Positions 22,584 through 30,158 of a DNA stretch of 32,178 nucleotides are shown here, piece by piece. The stretch is taken from assembly GCF_029866045.1 (NCBI RefSeq), contig NZ_JARXAB010000098.1, forward strand, positions 1 to 32,178, written 5' to 3'. Positions within the stretch are counted from its first letter, which is position 1, and every line of letters starts with the position of its first letter. The notes beneath the pieces are model-generated. The model did not search any database, had not been told where the DNA came from, and saw nothing but the letters and a program-made list of their open reading frames with translations. Made by a program: the position numbers and the translations under genes. Source of the DNA: Ramlibacter sp. Lineage in GTDB: Bacteria > Pseudomonadota > Gammaproteobacteria > Burkholderiales > Burkholderiaceae_C.

Positions 22584-23816
22584 ATGAAATTCGTCCTCAG
22601 GACTGTTGCCTTTTCCGCCCTGGTTGCTGTGTCGGGCCTCGCCCTCGCGCAAAAGGGCGAGACGGTGCGTATCGCTTACATGGACCCGCTGTCGGGTCCC
22701 TTCGCCAACGTGGGCCAGAACCAGCTCAAGAGCTGGCAGTTCGTTGCCGAGCAGCTGTCGGGCGCCAAGAACGAGGCCGGGGTGAAGTTCGAGGTGGTGG
22801 GCTTTGACAACAAGGGCTCGCCCCAGGAAAGCCTCAACACGCTCAGGGCTGCCATCGACCAGGGCTTTCGCTACATCACCCAGGGCAACGGCTCCGGCGC
22901 GGGTCTGGCCCTGCTCGAGGCGGTGTCCAAGCACAACGAGCGCAACCCCGGGAAAGAAATCATTTACCTGAACTACTCGGCGGTTGACCCGGCGATGACC
23001 AACGAGCGCTGCGACTACTGGCACTTCCGCCTGGACGCCGACACCTCGATGAAGATGGAGGCGCTCAGCTCCTTCGTGAAGGACCAGCCCAAGGTCAAGA
23101 GCGTCTACCTGATCAACCAGAACTATTCGCACGGCCAGCAGGTCGCCAAGTACTTCAAAGAAAGCCTGGCCCGTAAGCGCCAGGACGTGAAGATTGCCGG
23201 CGAAGACCTGCACCCCTTCGGCCAGGTCAAGGATTTCGCGCCCTACGTGGCCAAGATCAAGCAGTCGGGCGCCGACGCCATCGTCACCGGCAACTGGGGC
23301 GCTGACCTCACCCTGCTGGTCAAGGCGATGAACGACGCCGGCCTCAAGATCCCGATGTACACCTACTACTCGCAGGTCAGCGGCACGCCCACGGCGCTGG
23401 CGGCGGGCGGCGAGTCTGAGGTCTATGTGGTGGCCTATGGCCACGCCAACCACACCGGTGAAGTCGGCAAGCTCATTGCCGACTTCAAGAAGAAGTTCAA
23501 CGACGACTACTACGGCCTGGCCACGTACAACGGCATCAAGCTGATGAGTGCGGCCATGGCCAAGGCCAAGTCCACCAACCCGGTGGCGGTGGCCAAGGCG
23601 ATGGAGGGCCTGTCGGTCAAGAGCTTCGCCGGCGAGGTGAGCATGCGCGCCTCCGACCACCAGCTGCAGCAGGCGCTTTTCATCACCAAGTGGCAAAAGG
23701 CCAAGAAGGGTGAGTACAGCGTCGAGAATACCGGCTACACCTTCGTTCCGGTGCGGCAGTTCGAGCCCTACGTGTCCAGCACGCCCACCAGCTGCAACAT
23801 GAAGCGTCCGGGCTGA
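22584..23816 (+). CDS. ABC importer periplasmic receptor, Liv/HAAT family
   Basis: A 410-aa periplasmic-binding protein of the branched-chain amino acid (type I) family. The signal peptide MKFVLRTVAFSALVAVSGLALA is cleaved near Ala-Gln. VRIAYMDPLSGPFANVG is the canonical first strand and ligand loop, followed by FEVVGFDNKGSPQESLNTLR, ITQGNGSGAGLALLEAV and SVYLINQNYSHGQQVAKYF. Such receptors bind amino acids but also aromatic and fatty acids and urea; the acyl-CoA ligase next door favours a carboxylic acid. The frame is open from 22530, but AAGGAG before the ATG at 22584 and the signal peptide fix the start. A terminator-like hairpin separates it from the permease genes. Confidence 0.93.
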   Translation: MKFVLRTVAFSALVAVSGLALAQKGETVRIAYMDPLSGPFANVGQNQLKSWQFVAEQLSGAKNEAGVKFEVVGFDNKGSPQESLNTLRAAIDQGFRYITQGNGSGAGLALLEAVSKHNERNPGKEIIYLNYSAVDPAMTNERCDYWHFRLDADTSMKMEALSSFVKDQPKVKSVYLINQNYSHGQQVAKYFKESLARKRQDVKIAGEDLHPFGQVKDFAPYVAKIKQSGADAIVTGNWGADLTLLVKAMNDAGLKIPMYTYYSQVSGTPTALAAGGESEVYVVAYGHANHTGEVGKLIADFKKKFNDDYYGLATYNGIKLMSAAMAKAKSTNPVAVAKAMEGLSVKSFAGEVSMRASDHQLQQALFITKWQKAKKGEYSVENTGYTFVPVRQFEPYVSSTPTSCNMKRPG

Positions 23817-23931
23817 GGACAGCCGCGTCGAGTCGCTGACCCGGGTGGCTGACCTGGGCTGCCTCCTCGGCTGGCCCGGCGCCGCCACCGGAACCCCCAC
23901 TGTGTCGGCGGGGATACCGGGCGACCGCTTG

Positions 23932-23985
23932 AGCCCGTCTGCCGGTGGTGCACACTTCGTGCGCCCTGATCAGACGGGCTTTTTA
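23932..23985 (+). terminator. Terminator-like hairpin between receptor and permease genes
   Basis: AGCCCGTCTG (23932-23941) pairs with CAGACGGGCT (23971-23980), followed by TTTTA. The loop holds a second stem, GGTGCAC with GTGCGCC. It should terminate part of the transcription, giving more receptor mRNA than permease/ATPase mRNA, or protect the receptor mRNA's 3' end. Confidence 0.75.
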
Positions 23986-24004
23986 TCGCGCACCTGATTT
24001 CCGC

Positions 24005-24952
24005 ATGGAATTCTTCACCATCTCCCTGTTGAACGGCATCAGCTACGGGCTGCTGCTGTTCATGCTGAGTGCCGGTCTCACGCTGATTTTCAGCATGATG
24101 GGCGTGCTCAACTTCGCCCATGCCAGCTTCTACATGCTCGGGGCCTACTTTGCCTACAGCGTCACCGAGCTGGTGGGTTTCTGGCCTGCTCTCTTACTGG
24201 CGCCCTTGGGCGTGGGGGCATTGGGTGCGCTCTTCGAGCGTTACTGCCTGCGGCGGGTCCATGCCTTTGGTCATGTGCCTGAGCTGTTGATCACCTTCGG
24301 CTTGTCTTTCATCGTGCTGGAGATGGTTCAGCTCGTCTGGGGCACCAGCTCGGTGGACTACCGGGTGCCGGCGGAACTGAGCGGCCCCTTGTTCACCCTG
24401 TACGGCACCCAGTTTCCCCTCTACCGCGGATTCATGATGGCGGTGGCCATCGTGATGCTGCTGGCCCTTTGGCTGATGCTCACACGCACCCGAATTGGCC
24501 TCGTCATCCAGGCGGCGCTCACCCATCCGGAGACGGTGGAGGCCCTGGGCCACAACGTGCCGCGCATCTTCATGGGCGTGTTCGGCGGCGGCGCCGCCCT
24601 CGCCGGCCTAGCCGGGGTGATCGGCGGCAACGCCTTCGTGACCGAGCCGGGCATGGCGGCCACCGTGGGCTCGGTCATCTTCGTGGTGGTGGTTGTGGGG
24701 GGCATGGGCTCGCTGGCCGGGGCCTTCATCGCCTCTCTGCTGATCGGCACGATTCAAACCTTTGCGGTTGGCATCGACACCTCGCTGGTGTCGGTTCTGT
24801 CGGCCCTGGGTTGGCAAATCGGACCAGACGCGCCAGGTTATGCCCTGTGGAAGCTCAAGGTCAGCCAGGTGGCACCGGTGCTGCCCTATGTGTTCCTGGT
24901 GCTGATGTTGATCTTCCGGCCCAAGGGCCTGTTGGGGACCCGGGAGGAATAA
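24005..24952 (+). CDS. ABC importer permease, LivH-type
   Basis: A 315-aa inner-membrane permease with about eight hydrophobic segments. It has the LivH signature GLTLIFSMMGVLNFAHASFYMLGAYFAY at residues ~24-52, the coupling-helix region HPETVEALGHNVPRIFMGVFGGGAALAGLAGV, and VVVVVGGMGSLAGAFIASLLIG. It forms the translocation path with the LivM-type subunit. The frame extends upstream to a GTG at 23945, but this lies in the terminator hairpin; the ATG at 24005 begins the conserved domain. It precedes livM by 4 bp. Confidence 0.93.
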   Translation: MEFFTISLLNGISYGLLLFMLSAGLTLIFSMMGVLNFAHASFYMLGAYFAYSVTELVGFWPALLLAPLGVGALGALFERYCLRRVHAFGHVPELLITFGLSFIVLEMVQLVWGTSSVDYRVPAELSGPLFTLYGTQFPLYRGFMMAVAIVMLLALWLMLTRTRIGLVIQAALTHPETVEALGHNVPRIFMGVFGGGAALAGLAGVIGGNAFVTEPGMAATVGSVIFVVVVVGGMGSLAGAFIASLLIGTIQTFAVGIDTSLVSVLSALGWQIGPDAPGYALWKLKVSQVAPVLPYVFLVLMLIFRPKGLLGTREE

Positions 24953-24956
24953 GCCC

Positions 24957-26252
24957 ATGGCCAATACCTACTACGAGTTCAAGCCCTACAACGTCGGCCG
25001 CTGGGTGATCTGGGGCCTGTATGCGCTGATCCTGGCCTGCGCGCCCCTGGTCTTCACCAGCTCCCTGTCACACACGATGCTCAGCCAAATGGGCATCGCG
25101 ATCATCGTTTGTCTGTCTTACAACATGTTGCTGGGGCAAGGCGGCATGCTCAGTTTCGGGCATGCGGTGTACTCCGGGATGGGGGCCTTCCTGGCGATGC
25201 ACACGCTCAACCTGGTGACCAAGGGACAGTGGCCGCTGCCGGTGAGCCTGCTGCCCTTGGTAGGCGGGGTGGCTGCGATGCTGTTTGCCGTGGTGCTGGG
25301 CTGGGTGACCACCAAGAAGTCGGCCACCACCTTTGCCATGATCACGCTGGGCGTGGGCGAGCTGGTCTGGGCCTCGGCCCTGATGTTTCCCGAGTTCTTC
25401 GGTGGTGAGGGAGGCATTTCCGGCAACCGGGTGACCGGGGCCAAGCCCTGGGGCATCACCTTCGGGCCGCAGGTGCAGCTGTATTACCTGATCGCCCTCT
25501 ACACCTTCGTGTGCACCGCGGCCATGTTCGCCTTCACCCGCACGCCCCTGGGCCGTATGCTCAATGCGGTGCGTGACAACCCGGAGCGGGTGGAGTTTGT
25601 TGGCTACAACACTCAGATGGTGCGCTACATCGCTTTCGTGGTGGCCGCCTTCTTCGCTGGCGTGTCCGGCGGGCTGGCAGCGCTCAACTTCGAGATCGTC
25701 ACCGCCGAGGTGGTGGGCGGGCAGCGCTCGGGTGCCTATTTGCTGTTTACCTTCCTGGGCGGCGCCACCTTCTTCTTCGGGCCCATCATCGGCGCGGTGC
25801 TGATGGTGGTGGCCTTTGTGCTGCTGTCCGAGTTCACCAAGGCCTGGCTCTTGTACCTGGGCCTGACCTTCCTGTTCATGGTGATGTTCGCGCCTGGTGG
25901 CATCGCCAGCCTGGTGATGATGAACCTGCGGGTGGCCTCCTTCGGCCGGTTGCGCGAGTTGTGGGTCAGCTACCTGGGCCTGGGCGTGACCGGGCTGTCG
26001 GCGCTGGCAGGGGCCGGCGCCATGATCGAGATGGTCTACCACCTCAAGCTGAACGCCGCCCTCGGCCCTGAGCTGCGCTTCATGGGGGTGCCGCTCCATG
26101 CGCAGAGCGTGGACAGCTGGTTCGGCGCCGGCTTCTTGCTAGTGACCGGCGTCCTGCTCTTTGAGCTGGCTCGCCGCGAATACGTCCGGCAGTGGGGAGA
26201 GACCCAGGAGTTCATTGAGAAAGAGATCAAGCGGCGGGAGATGCTGATATGA
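24957..26252 (+). CDS. ABC importer permease, LivM-type
   Basis: A 431-aa permease. The LivM core is clear: CLSYNMLLGQGGMLSFGHAVYSGMGAFLAMH, GWVTTKKSATTFAMITLGVGELVWA, then the coupling-helix segment TPLGRMLNAVRDNPERVEFVGYNTQMVRYIAFVVAA and GGATFFFGPIIGAVLM. The C-terminal ~110 residues add membrane segments and a charged tail (EFIEKEIKRREML) that would face the cytoplasm near the ATPases. GAGGAAT about 8 nt upstream serves as the Shine-Dalgarno sequence. The stop overlaps the LivG-type start as ATGA (26249-26252). Confidence 0.93.
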   Translation: MANTYYEFKPYNVGRWVIWGLYALILACAPLVFTSSLSHTMLSQMGIAIIVCLSYNMLLGQGGMLSFGHAVYSGMGAFLAMHTLNLVTKGQWPLPVSLLPLVGGVAAMLFAVVLGWVTTKKSATTFAMITLGVGELVWASALMFPEFFGGEGGISGNRVTGAKPWGITFGPQVQLYYLIALYTFVCTAAMFAFTRTPLGRMLNAVRDNPERVEFVGYNTQMVRYIAFVVAAFFAGVSGGLAALNFEIVTAEVVGGQRSGAYLLFTFLGGATFFFGPIIGAVLMVVAFVLLSEFTKAWLLYLGLTFLFMVMFAPGGIASLVMMNLRVASFGRLRELWVSYLGLGVTGLSALAGAGAMIEMVYHLKLNAALGPELRFMGVPLHAQSVDSWFGAGFLLVTGVLLFELARREYVRQWGETQEFIEKEIKRREMLI

Positions 26253-27031
26253 GCGCCGAGATCTTTGCCCTGGAACTCAAGGACCTGCACAAGAGTTTTG
26301 GCAAGACCGAGATCATTCGCGGTGCCAACCTGCAGGTGCGCGCGGGCGAGCGGGTGGCGGTGATCGGGCCCAATGGCGCGGGCAAGTCCACCCTGTTCAA
26401 CCTGATCAGCGGCCGCTTCGCGCCCACCCGCGGCGAGGTGCGCCTCAAAGGCCAGCGCATTGACGGCAAGAAGCCTTATGAAATCAACCGGCTGGGGCTC
26501 TCGCGCAGCTTCCAGATCACCAACATCTTTCCCAAGCTCAGCGTCTTCGAGAACCTGCGCTGCGGGGTGCTGTGGAGCCTGGGCTACCGCTACACCTTCC
26601 TCAAGTTCCTGGCCAATCTGGAAGATGCCAACGACCGCGCCGAGGCCTTGATGGAGATGATTCGTCTGGACAGAAAGCGCGACATCCTGGCGATGAATCT
26701 CACCTACGCCGAGCAAAGGGCGCTGGAGATCGGCATCACCATCGCCGGCGGGGCCGAGGTCATCCTGCTCGACGAGCCCACCGCCGGTATGAGCAAGAGC
26801 GAAACCACACGCTTCATCCACCTCATTCGCGAGGTGACTGAAGGCAAGACTCTGCTCACGGTAGAACACGATATGGGCGTGGTCTTCGGTCTGGCCGACC
26901 GCATCGCGGTGGTGGTGTACGGCGAGGTGATCGCGTTTGACACGCCGGAGAAGGTTCGTGCCGACCCCCGTGTCCAGGAGGCCTACCTGGGCTCGGTCGT
27001 CGCCGCCCAACAAGCTGGGGAGGGCCACTGA
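26249..27031 (+). CDS. ABC importer ATPase, LivG-type, with altered signature motif
   Basis: A 260-aa ATP-binding subunit. Walker A is canonical (GPNGAGKST, Lys46), Q-loop at RSFQITNIF, Walker B is VILLDEP with Glu176, and the switch His is His207 (VEHDMG). The signature is LTYAEQ (151-156) where most ABC ATPases have LSGGQ and LivG has L-x-Y-G-Q/E-Q: the conserved Gly is Ala. The signature completes the ATP site of the partner subunit, whose Walker A is also altered. The start overlaps livM; the LivF-type gene follows 2 bp downstream. Confidence 0.93.
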   Translation: MSAEIFALELKDLHKSFGKTEIIRGANLQVRAGERVAVIGPNGAGKSTLFNLISGRFAPTRGEVRLKGQRIDGKKPYEINRLGLSRSFQITNIFPKLSVFENLRCGVLWSLGYRYTFLKFLANLEDANDRAEALMEMIRLDRKRDILAMNLTYAEQRALEIGITIAGGAEVILLDEPTAGMSKSETTRFIHLIREVTEGKTLLTVEHDMGVVFGLADRIAVVVYGEVIAFDTPEKVRADPRVQEAYLGSVVAAQQAGEGH

Positions 27032-27033
27032 CC

Positions 27034-27729
27034 ATGCTGCGTGTTGACAACCTTCACGCCTTCTACGGCAAGAGCCATGTGCTGCACGGAGTGACCTTTG
27101 CTGTAGGCGAAGGCGAGATCGTCGCCCTTCTCGGGCGCAACGGATCGGGGCGCTCCACTACCGCCAAGGCCGTCATGGGCATGGTCGATTGCGAGGGCTC
27201 CATCGCCTGGAAGGGCCAGGAGATCGTCGGTAAGAAGCCCTACCAAATTGCGCATCTGGGGCTGGGCTATGTTCCCGAGAACCGCGACATCTTTCCCAAA
27301 CTCACCGTGCGCCAGAACCTGATGCTGGGGCAAAAGGAGGCAGGCAAGGTCGGCCGCTGGGACTTTGACGACATGTTCCGCCTGTTCCCGCGCCTCAAGG
27401 AGCGCGAGCACACCGAGGCGGGTGTGCTCTCTGGTGGCGAGCAGCAGATGCTCACCCTGTGCCGCACCCTCATGGGCGACCCGGATCTGATCATCATCGA
27501 CGAGCCCACCGAGGGCCTGGCGCCCAAGATCGTGGAACTGGTGGCCGACTACCTGCAGGCGCTGAAAAGCCGTGGCGTCTCGGTGCTGCTCATTGAGCAA
27601 AAGCTCACCATCGCGATGCGCATCTCCGACCGGGCCCTGGTGATGGGCCATGGCGCCATCGTGTTCCAAGGCACACCTGAGGCGCTCAAGTCAGACGCCT
27701 ACATCCGCAAGGAGTGGCTGGAGGTCTGA
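27034..27729 (+). CDS. ABC importer ATPase, LivF-type, with Walker A Lys-to-Arg change
   Basis: A 231-aa ATP-binding subunit. The Walker A reads GRNGSGRST, with Arg40 (codon CGC at 27151-27153) where ABC ATPases have the nearly invariant phosphate-binding Lys. The signature LSGGEQQM and Walker B LIIIDEPTEGLAP (with the catalytic Glu) are canonical. The switch position reads LLIEQK, Gln rather than His, as is usual for LivF. By the rules of ABC dimer assembly, this Walker A pairs with the altered LivG signature, giving one degenerate site, while its good signature completes the LivG site. It is the last gene of the operon, ending 12 bp from a convergent candidate-effector gene. Confidence 0.93.
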   Translation: MLRVDNLHAFYGKSHVLHGVTFAVGEGEIVALLGRNGSGRSTTAKAVMGMVDCEGSIAWKGQEIVGKKPYQIAHLGLGYVPENRDIFPKLTVRQNLMLGQKEAGKVGRWDFDDMFRLFPRLKEREHTEAGVLSGGEQQMLTLCRTLMGDPDLIIIDEPTEGLAPKIVELVADYLQALKSRGVSVLLIEQKLTIAMRISDRALVMGHGAIVFQGTPEALKSDAYIRKEWLEV

Positions 27730-27741
27730 GGCCAGCGCAGC

Positions 27742-28344
27742 TCAGAAGGTGGGTGGCAAGGGGGTTCCGCTCCCACCTCTGCGTATGGCGTCATGGACTC
27801 TCTGTAATTCACGCCGAGTGCCAGGATCGTACGCACTGCCGTACTGGGTACCTTCGCCCGTGCTTCCCAACGACATCATGTCCTTCGCGCTATCGGACAG
27901 GGACCTCCATGCGTCGCCGACCTTCTCGCCTGCACTTTGCAGCGAGTCAAGGGCGCGTCTGCCCCAGCTGACGTTTGTGAAGGCGGCAGTGGAGCCAGCG
28001 AATCCAGTTCTGGCTTCGGGTGTCTTGAAGCAAGAGAAAAGGTTTTTGAACTTCTGTCCCATGGTTCGGGGTTGTGGCCCTGAAGTCGGGTCTGACCTGG
28101 CCAGCTCTTGCGGACGCACGCTCATCTGCCGGATGGGAGCAGAAGGCCCCCTCTCGGCGGCGAGCCGGCGTCCTAGATCGCTGCTCTTGGAAAAAGGGCT
28201 CCCACCCGAGGGAGCGAAGCTCGGGCTTGTTTGAGCAGCGGCTGCGAGGGTCGTCTGCAAATTGCTGGGAAGGGAGGCAGCCTTGGTTGGAAAGGTCACT
28301 GGCGGCGGAGGGGCGAACATTGGGCTAGATGAAATGCCTTGCAT
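27742..28344 (-). CDS. Candidate type III secreted effector 2 (unknown function)
   Basis: A 200-aa protein I do not recognise. Residues 1-95 are Ser/Pro/Ala/Gln-rich and probably disordered (MQGISSSPMFAPPPPVTF), the composition typical of N-terminal type III secretion signals and chaperone-binding regions. Residues ~97-190 look helical and basic, with no hydrophobic segment and no known catalytic motif. CAGGAG 7 nt before the ATG supports the start. It is the third gene of the second chaperone A-B-effector module, 13 bp after chaperone B. The effector role rests on this context and composition only. It could also be a secreted accessory protein. It ends 12 bp from the convergent livF-type gene. 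Confidence 0.5.
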   Translation of the reverse strand: MQGISSSPMFAPPPPVTFPTKAASLPSNLQTTLAAAAQTSPSFAPSGGSPFSKSSDLGRRLAAERGPSAPIRQMSVRPQELARSDPTSGPQPRTMGQKFKNLFSCFKTPEARTGFAGSTAAFTNVSWGRRALDSLQSAGEKVGDAWRSLSDSAKDMMSLGSTGEGTQYGSAYDPGTRRELQRVHDAIRRGGSGTPLPPTF

Positions 28345-28357
28345 GGTCGTCTCCTGG

Positions 28358-28765
28358 TCAGGCAGTGGGTTTGCACAAGTGCGTCGACAACTCGCGGCGG
28401 GCGCTCATGCAGGATTGAAGTGAGGAATCGAGCGTCGAGGCCAATTGGTGCGTGGCGAGCGCCGGCAGCCAGAGGCTCGTCCGCGCCATCAGGCTGCTGG
28501 TCTCGGGTTCGAAGGAAAGGGCTGGCATGTCGCCCTTTGCGCCCGTCATATTCATGAACAGCCCGCTGGCGATGACGCCAGGCGCCAAATCAGGTGCGAC
28601 CTCCACCAGCGGGTAGAAGACATGGAGGTAGTCGCGCTGGCGGGTCAGGTGAAAAGTTACCTCGCCTCCGTCATTCAACGCCTTAGAGAGCGTCACTTCA
28701 TCGTCGTCCAGAGCGGGGACCTCCAGCAGGGCGCCCATCAACTCGTTCACTTCGTCGGCGGTCAT
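28358..28765 (-). CDS. CesT-like type III secretion chaperone, B-type, copy 2
   Basis: A 135-aa small acidic protein resembling CesT/Tir-family chaperones: an N-terminal helix (MTADEVNELMGALLEV), beta strands including EVTFHLTRQRDYLHVFYPLV, and C-terminal helices. Such dimeric chaperones bind effectors in the cytoplasm and keep them secretion-competent. It is paralogous to the protein at 30159-30563: both have a conserved R-D-Y-L, a leucine-rich middle, and S/L-x-A-x-H-Q-L before a final Ser/Cys/Arg-rich helix. It starts 3 bp after chaperone A copy 2, exactly the spacing in the other module, and precedes candidate effector 2. Confidence 0.65.
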   Translation of the reverse strand: MTADEVNELMGALLEVPALDDDEVTLSKALNDGGEVTFHLTRQRDYLHVFYPLVEVAPDLAPGVIASGLFMNMTGAKGDMPALSFEPETSSLMARTSLWLPALATHQLASTLDSSLQSCMSARRELSTHLCKPTA

Positions 28766-28768
28766 GGT

Positions 28769-29176
28769 TCAGTCCTCCAGAAGGGGGGCAGCTTCGGCCT
28801 GCATCAGCCGCTTCTGCCAGGCATCTGCCTCACCCACGAGGCGGGCCAGACATTCCAGGAACATTTCGTCGGTCAGTTGCTCGCCGCCGATGCGTTGGTC
28901 GAGGTAGACCTCACCGTCGCCATCGAGGCACAGATGCGCCTCTGGTGCGATGGGCAGGCAGAGGTTGGCCTGCGCCAGGGCCGAAAGCGACGCTTCATCG
29001 GCCGGATCGATGCGGCCCACCCAGGCCCGTGCAGCCAGGAATCCCGGGGGGTGCGCTTCTGACAAACCGACGCTGACCTCTCCGAAGCGGTAGCCATGCT
29101 CGCCGGCCTCGTTCGCAATGACCGGAGGGACGTGAAACTGCGCCTGTAGGCAGCGCATGGATTCTTCAAGATTCAT
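28769..29176 (-). CDS. CesT-like type III secretion chaperone, A-type, copy 2
   Basis: A 135-aa protein, the same length as its paralogue at 30567-30974. Shared features in order: M-x-L-(D/E)-E-(A/S) then L-x-A-Q-F-x-V-P-P at the start; Y-R-F-G; V-G-L; W-V-G-x-(I/V)-D; the long block D-G-x-G-E-V-Y-L-D-x-R-(I/L)-G-G-E; and F-L-x-x-L-x-R-L-(V/I)-G-E-A with a final W-K/Q. The GEVYLD strand and terminal helix fit the CesT/Tir chaperone fold. The frame is open to a TTG at 29194, but the ATG at 29176, with AGGA upstream and the start matching the paralogue, is chosen. It is the first gene of module 2. Confidence 0.7.
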   Translation of the reverse strand: MNLEESMRCLQAQFHVPPVIANEAGEHGYRFGEVSVGLSEAHPPGFLAARAWVGRIDPADEASLSALAQANLCLPIAPEAHLCLDGDGEVYLDQRIGGEQLTDEMFLECLARLVGEADAWQKRLMQAEAAPLLED

Positions 29177-29361
29177 CTGAGGCTTCCTGGGCAAGTGGGT
29201 CGGGGAAAAGGATTGCTGGCAACGACCTGAAATCAGGCGGTTTGCGCATGAGTTACGTCATCCTTGTGTCAGTTCAATCCTGTCAGTCCTGCCAATGGCG
29301 CAGTCAAGGCGATTGGTATCACGGGTCGCGGTGGGGCCGCATGCCGCGGCGCCGACCTGAG

Positions 29362-29389
29362 GGGATGGAGGTGAGAACAGGAGGGTTCA
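29362..29389 (-). promoter_or_regulatory. Degenerate hrp-box-like sequence before module 2
   Basis: On the minus strand: TGAACC-N15-CCATCCC, against the HrpL consensus GGAACC-N15/16-CCACNNA. Five of six bases match in the first half, but the second half keeps only CCA. It lies in the 249-bp gap between effector 1 and chaperone A copy 2. It may be chance or a decayed second promoter. Confidence 0.2.
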
Positions 29390-29425
29390 GCGGAAGGTGC
29401 CGGGCCGCGCATTCGACGGGTCGGT

Positions 29426-30139
29426 TTAGCGGTAATCGACCTCGAATTCCCTAAGCGGATCGAAGTCAGCGTGGTCAGCCGCAGGGACTGGGTCCTGCTC
29501 CGCCAACGTTTGCGGCTCAGTCTCCGCAACGGAATCAGCATCCACAACGTTCCGAACGTCCCGAACGTCCTCAACGCCCTCACCGTCGTCAACGTCCTCA
29601 GGGTCGAACCCGGCGTTCCGCATGAAAGCCGCCTTTCGGGCGGCGTAAGTGGCGTCGTCTTTCGGGGCCTGCGCATGCCCCGTCTCAGCCCCCGTCGGCG
29701 GACTTGGTGCCTGGGTTTGCACGGCCCTGGCCGCAGCATCGGCACTCAGAAAGCCACTGCCCAGCATGAGTAGGCCGCCCCCAGCGAGCGCACCGCCCGC
29801 TATCAAACCTACTCCTGTCGCGGCAAGAAGACCACCAGCAATCATGAGGCCAATGCCCAAACACATGCGCGTGAGGGGATCCTTGGCGACACCACTCAGA
29901 ACGCTTCCCAGATCTTTCAGTGCGTCCCTCCAGCCATAGGCTTCGTGCTCGGGCTTGGCTTGCGTCACTGTCGCCGTGCGCACAGACGCTGTGGTGTTTT
30001 GGACGTTGCCAAGTTTCGATCCGGAGCCGATTGAAGTCGCACCCCGGTCAGCCTGAGGCCCTTGCGGGCCGTTGCTGCTTGAAATCGAAAGGCTGGCAGA
30101 CCTTGCATAGGCTGCACCGCTCGCAATGGACCCCGACAT
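29426..30139 (-). CDS. Candidate type III secreted effector/translocator 1
   Basis: A 237-aa protein of no family I recognise. Residues 1-55 are Ser/Ala/Gln/Thr-rich (MSGSIASGAAYARSASLSIS), fitting a type III secretion signal. Residues ~93-131 form a Gly/Ala/Leu-rich hydrophobic stretch (CLGIGLMIAGGLLAATGVGL onward) long enough for a membrane hairpin. Residues ~178-237 are strongly acidic, encoded partly by a 9-bp minisatellite. Effectors that insert in host membranes and translocators have such hydrophobic segments, but an ordinary membrane protein is possible. GAGGAAAGAAAC before the ATG at 30139 fixes the start; the frame's earlier start at 30226 overlaps chaperone B. It is the third gene of module 1, 19 bp after chaperone B. 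Confidence 0.5.
   Translation of the reverse strand: MSGSIASGAAYARSASLSISSSNGPQGPQADRGATSIGSGSKLGNVQNTTASVRTATVTQAKPEHEAYGWRDALKDLGSVLSGVAKDPLTRMCLGIGLMIAGGLLAATGVGLIAGGALAGGGLLMLGSGFLSADAAARAVQTQAPSPPTGAETGHAQAPKDDATYAARKAAFMRNAGFDPEDVDDGEGVEDVRDVRNVVDADSVAETEPQTLAEQDPVPAADHADFDPLREFEVDYR
29546..29599 (-). repeat. Six 9-bp tandem repeats inside candidate effector 1
   Basis: Six imperfect 9-bp units, plus-strand consensus AACGTCCTC, run without gaps from 29546 to 29599. In the minus-strand gene they encode the acidic V-E-D-V-R-D-V-R-N-V stretch (about residues 180-199). Because the unit is a multiple of three, copy-number changes would alter length without a frameshift. Confidence 0.85.
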
Positions 30140-30158
30140 GTTTCTTTCCTCTCTGACT

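Noticed and set aside
22485-23900. 471-codon minus-strand frame opposite the ABC receptor
   Set aside because: Antisense shadow of a strongly supported coding gene; no motif of its own.
25068-26099. 343-codon minus-strand frame opposite the LivM-type permease
   Set aside because: His/Gln/Arg-rich antisense shadow without domain features.
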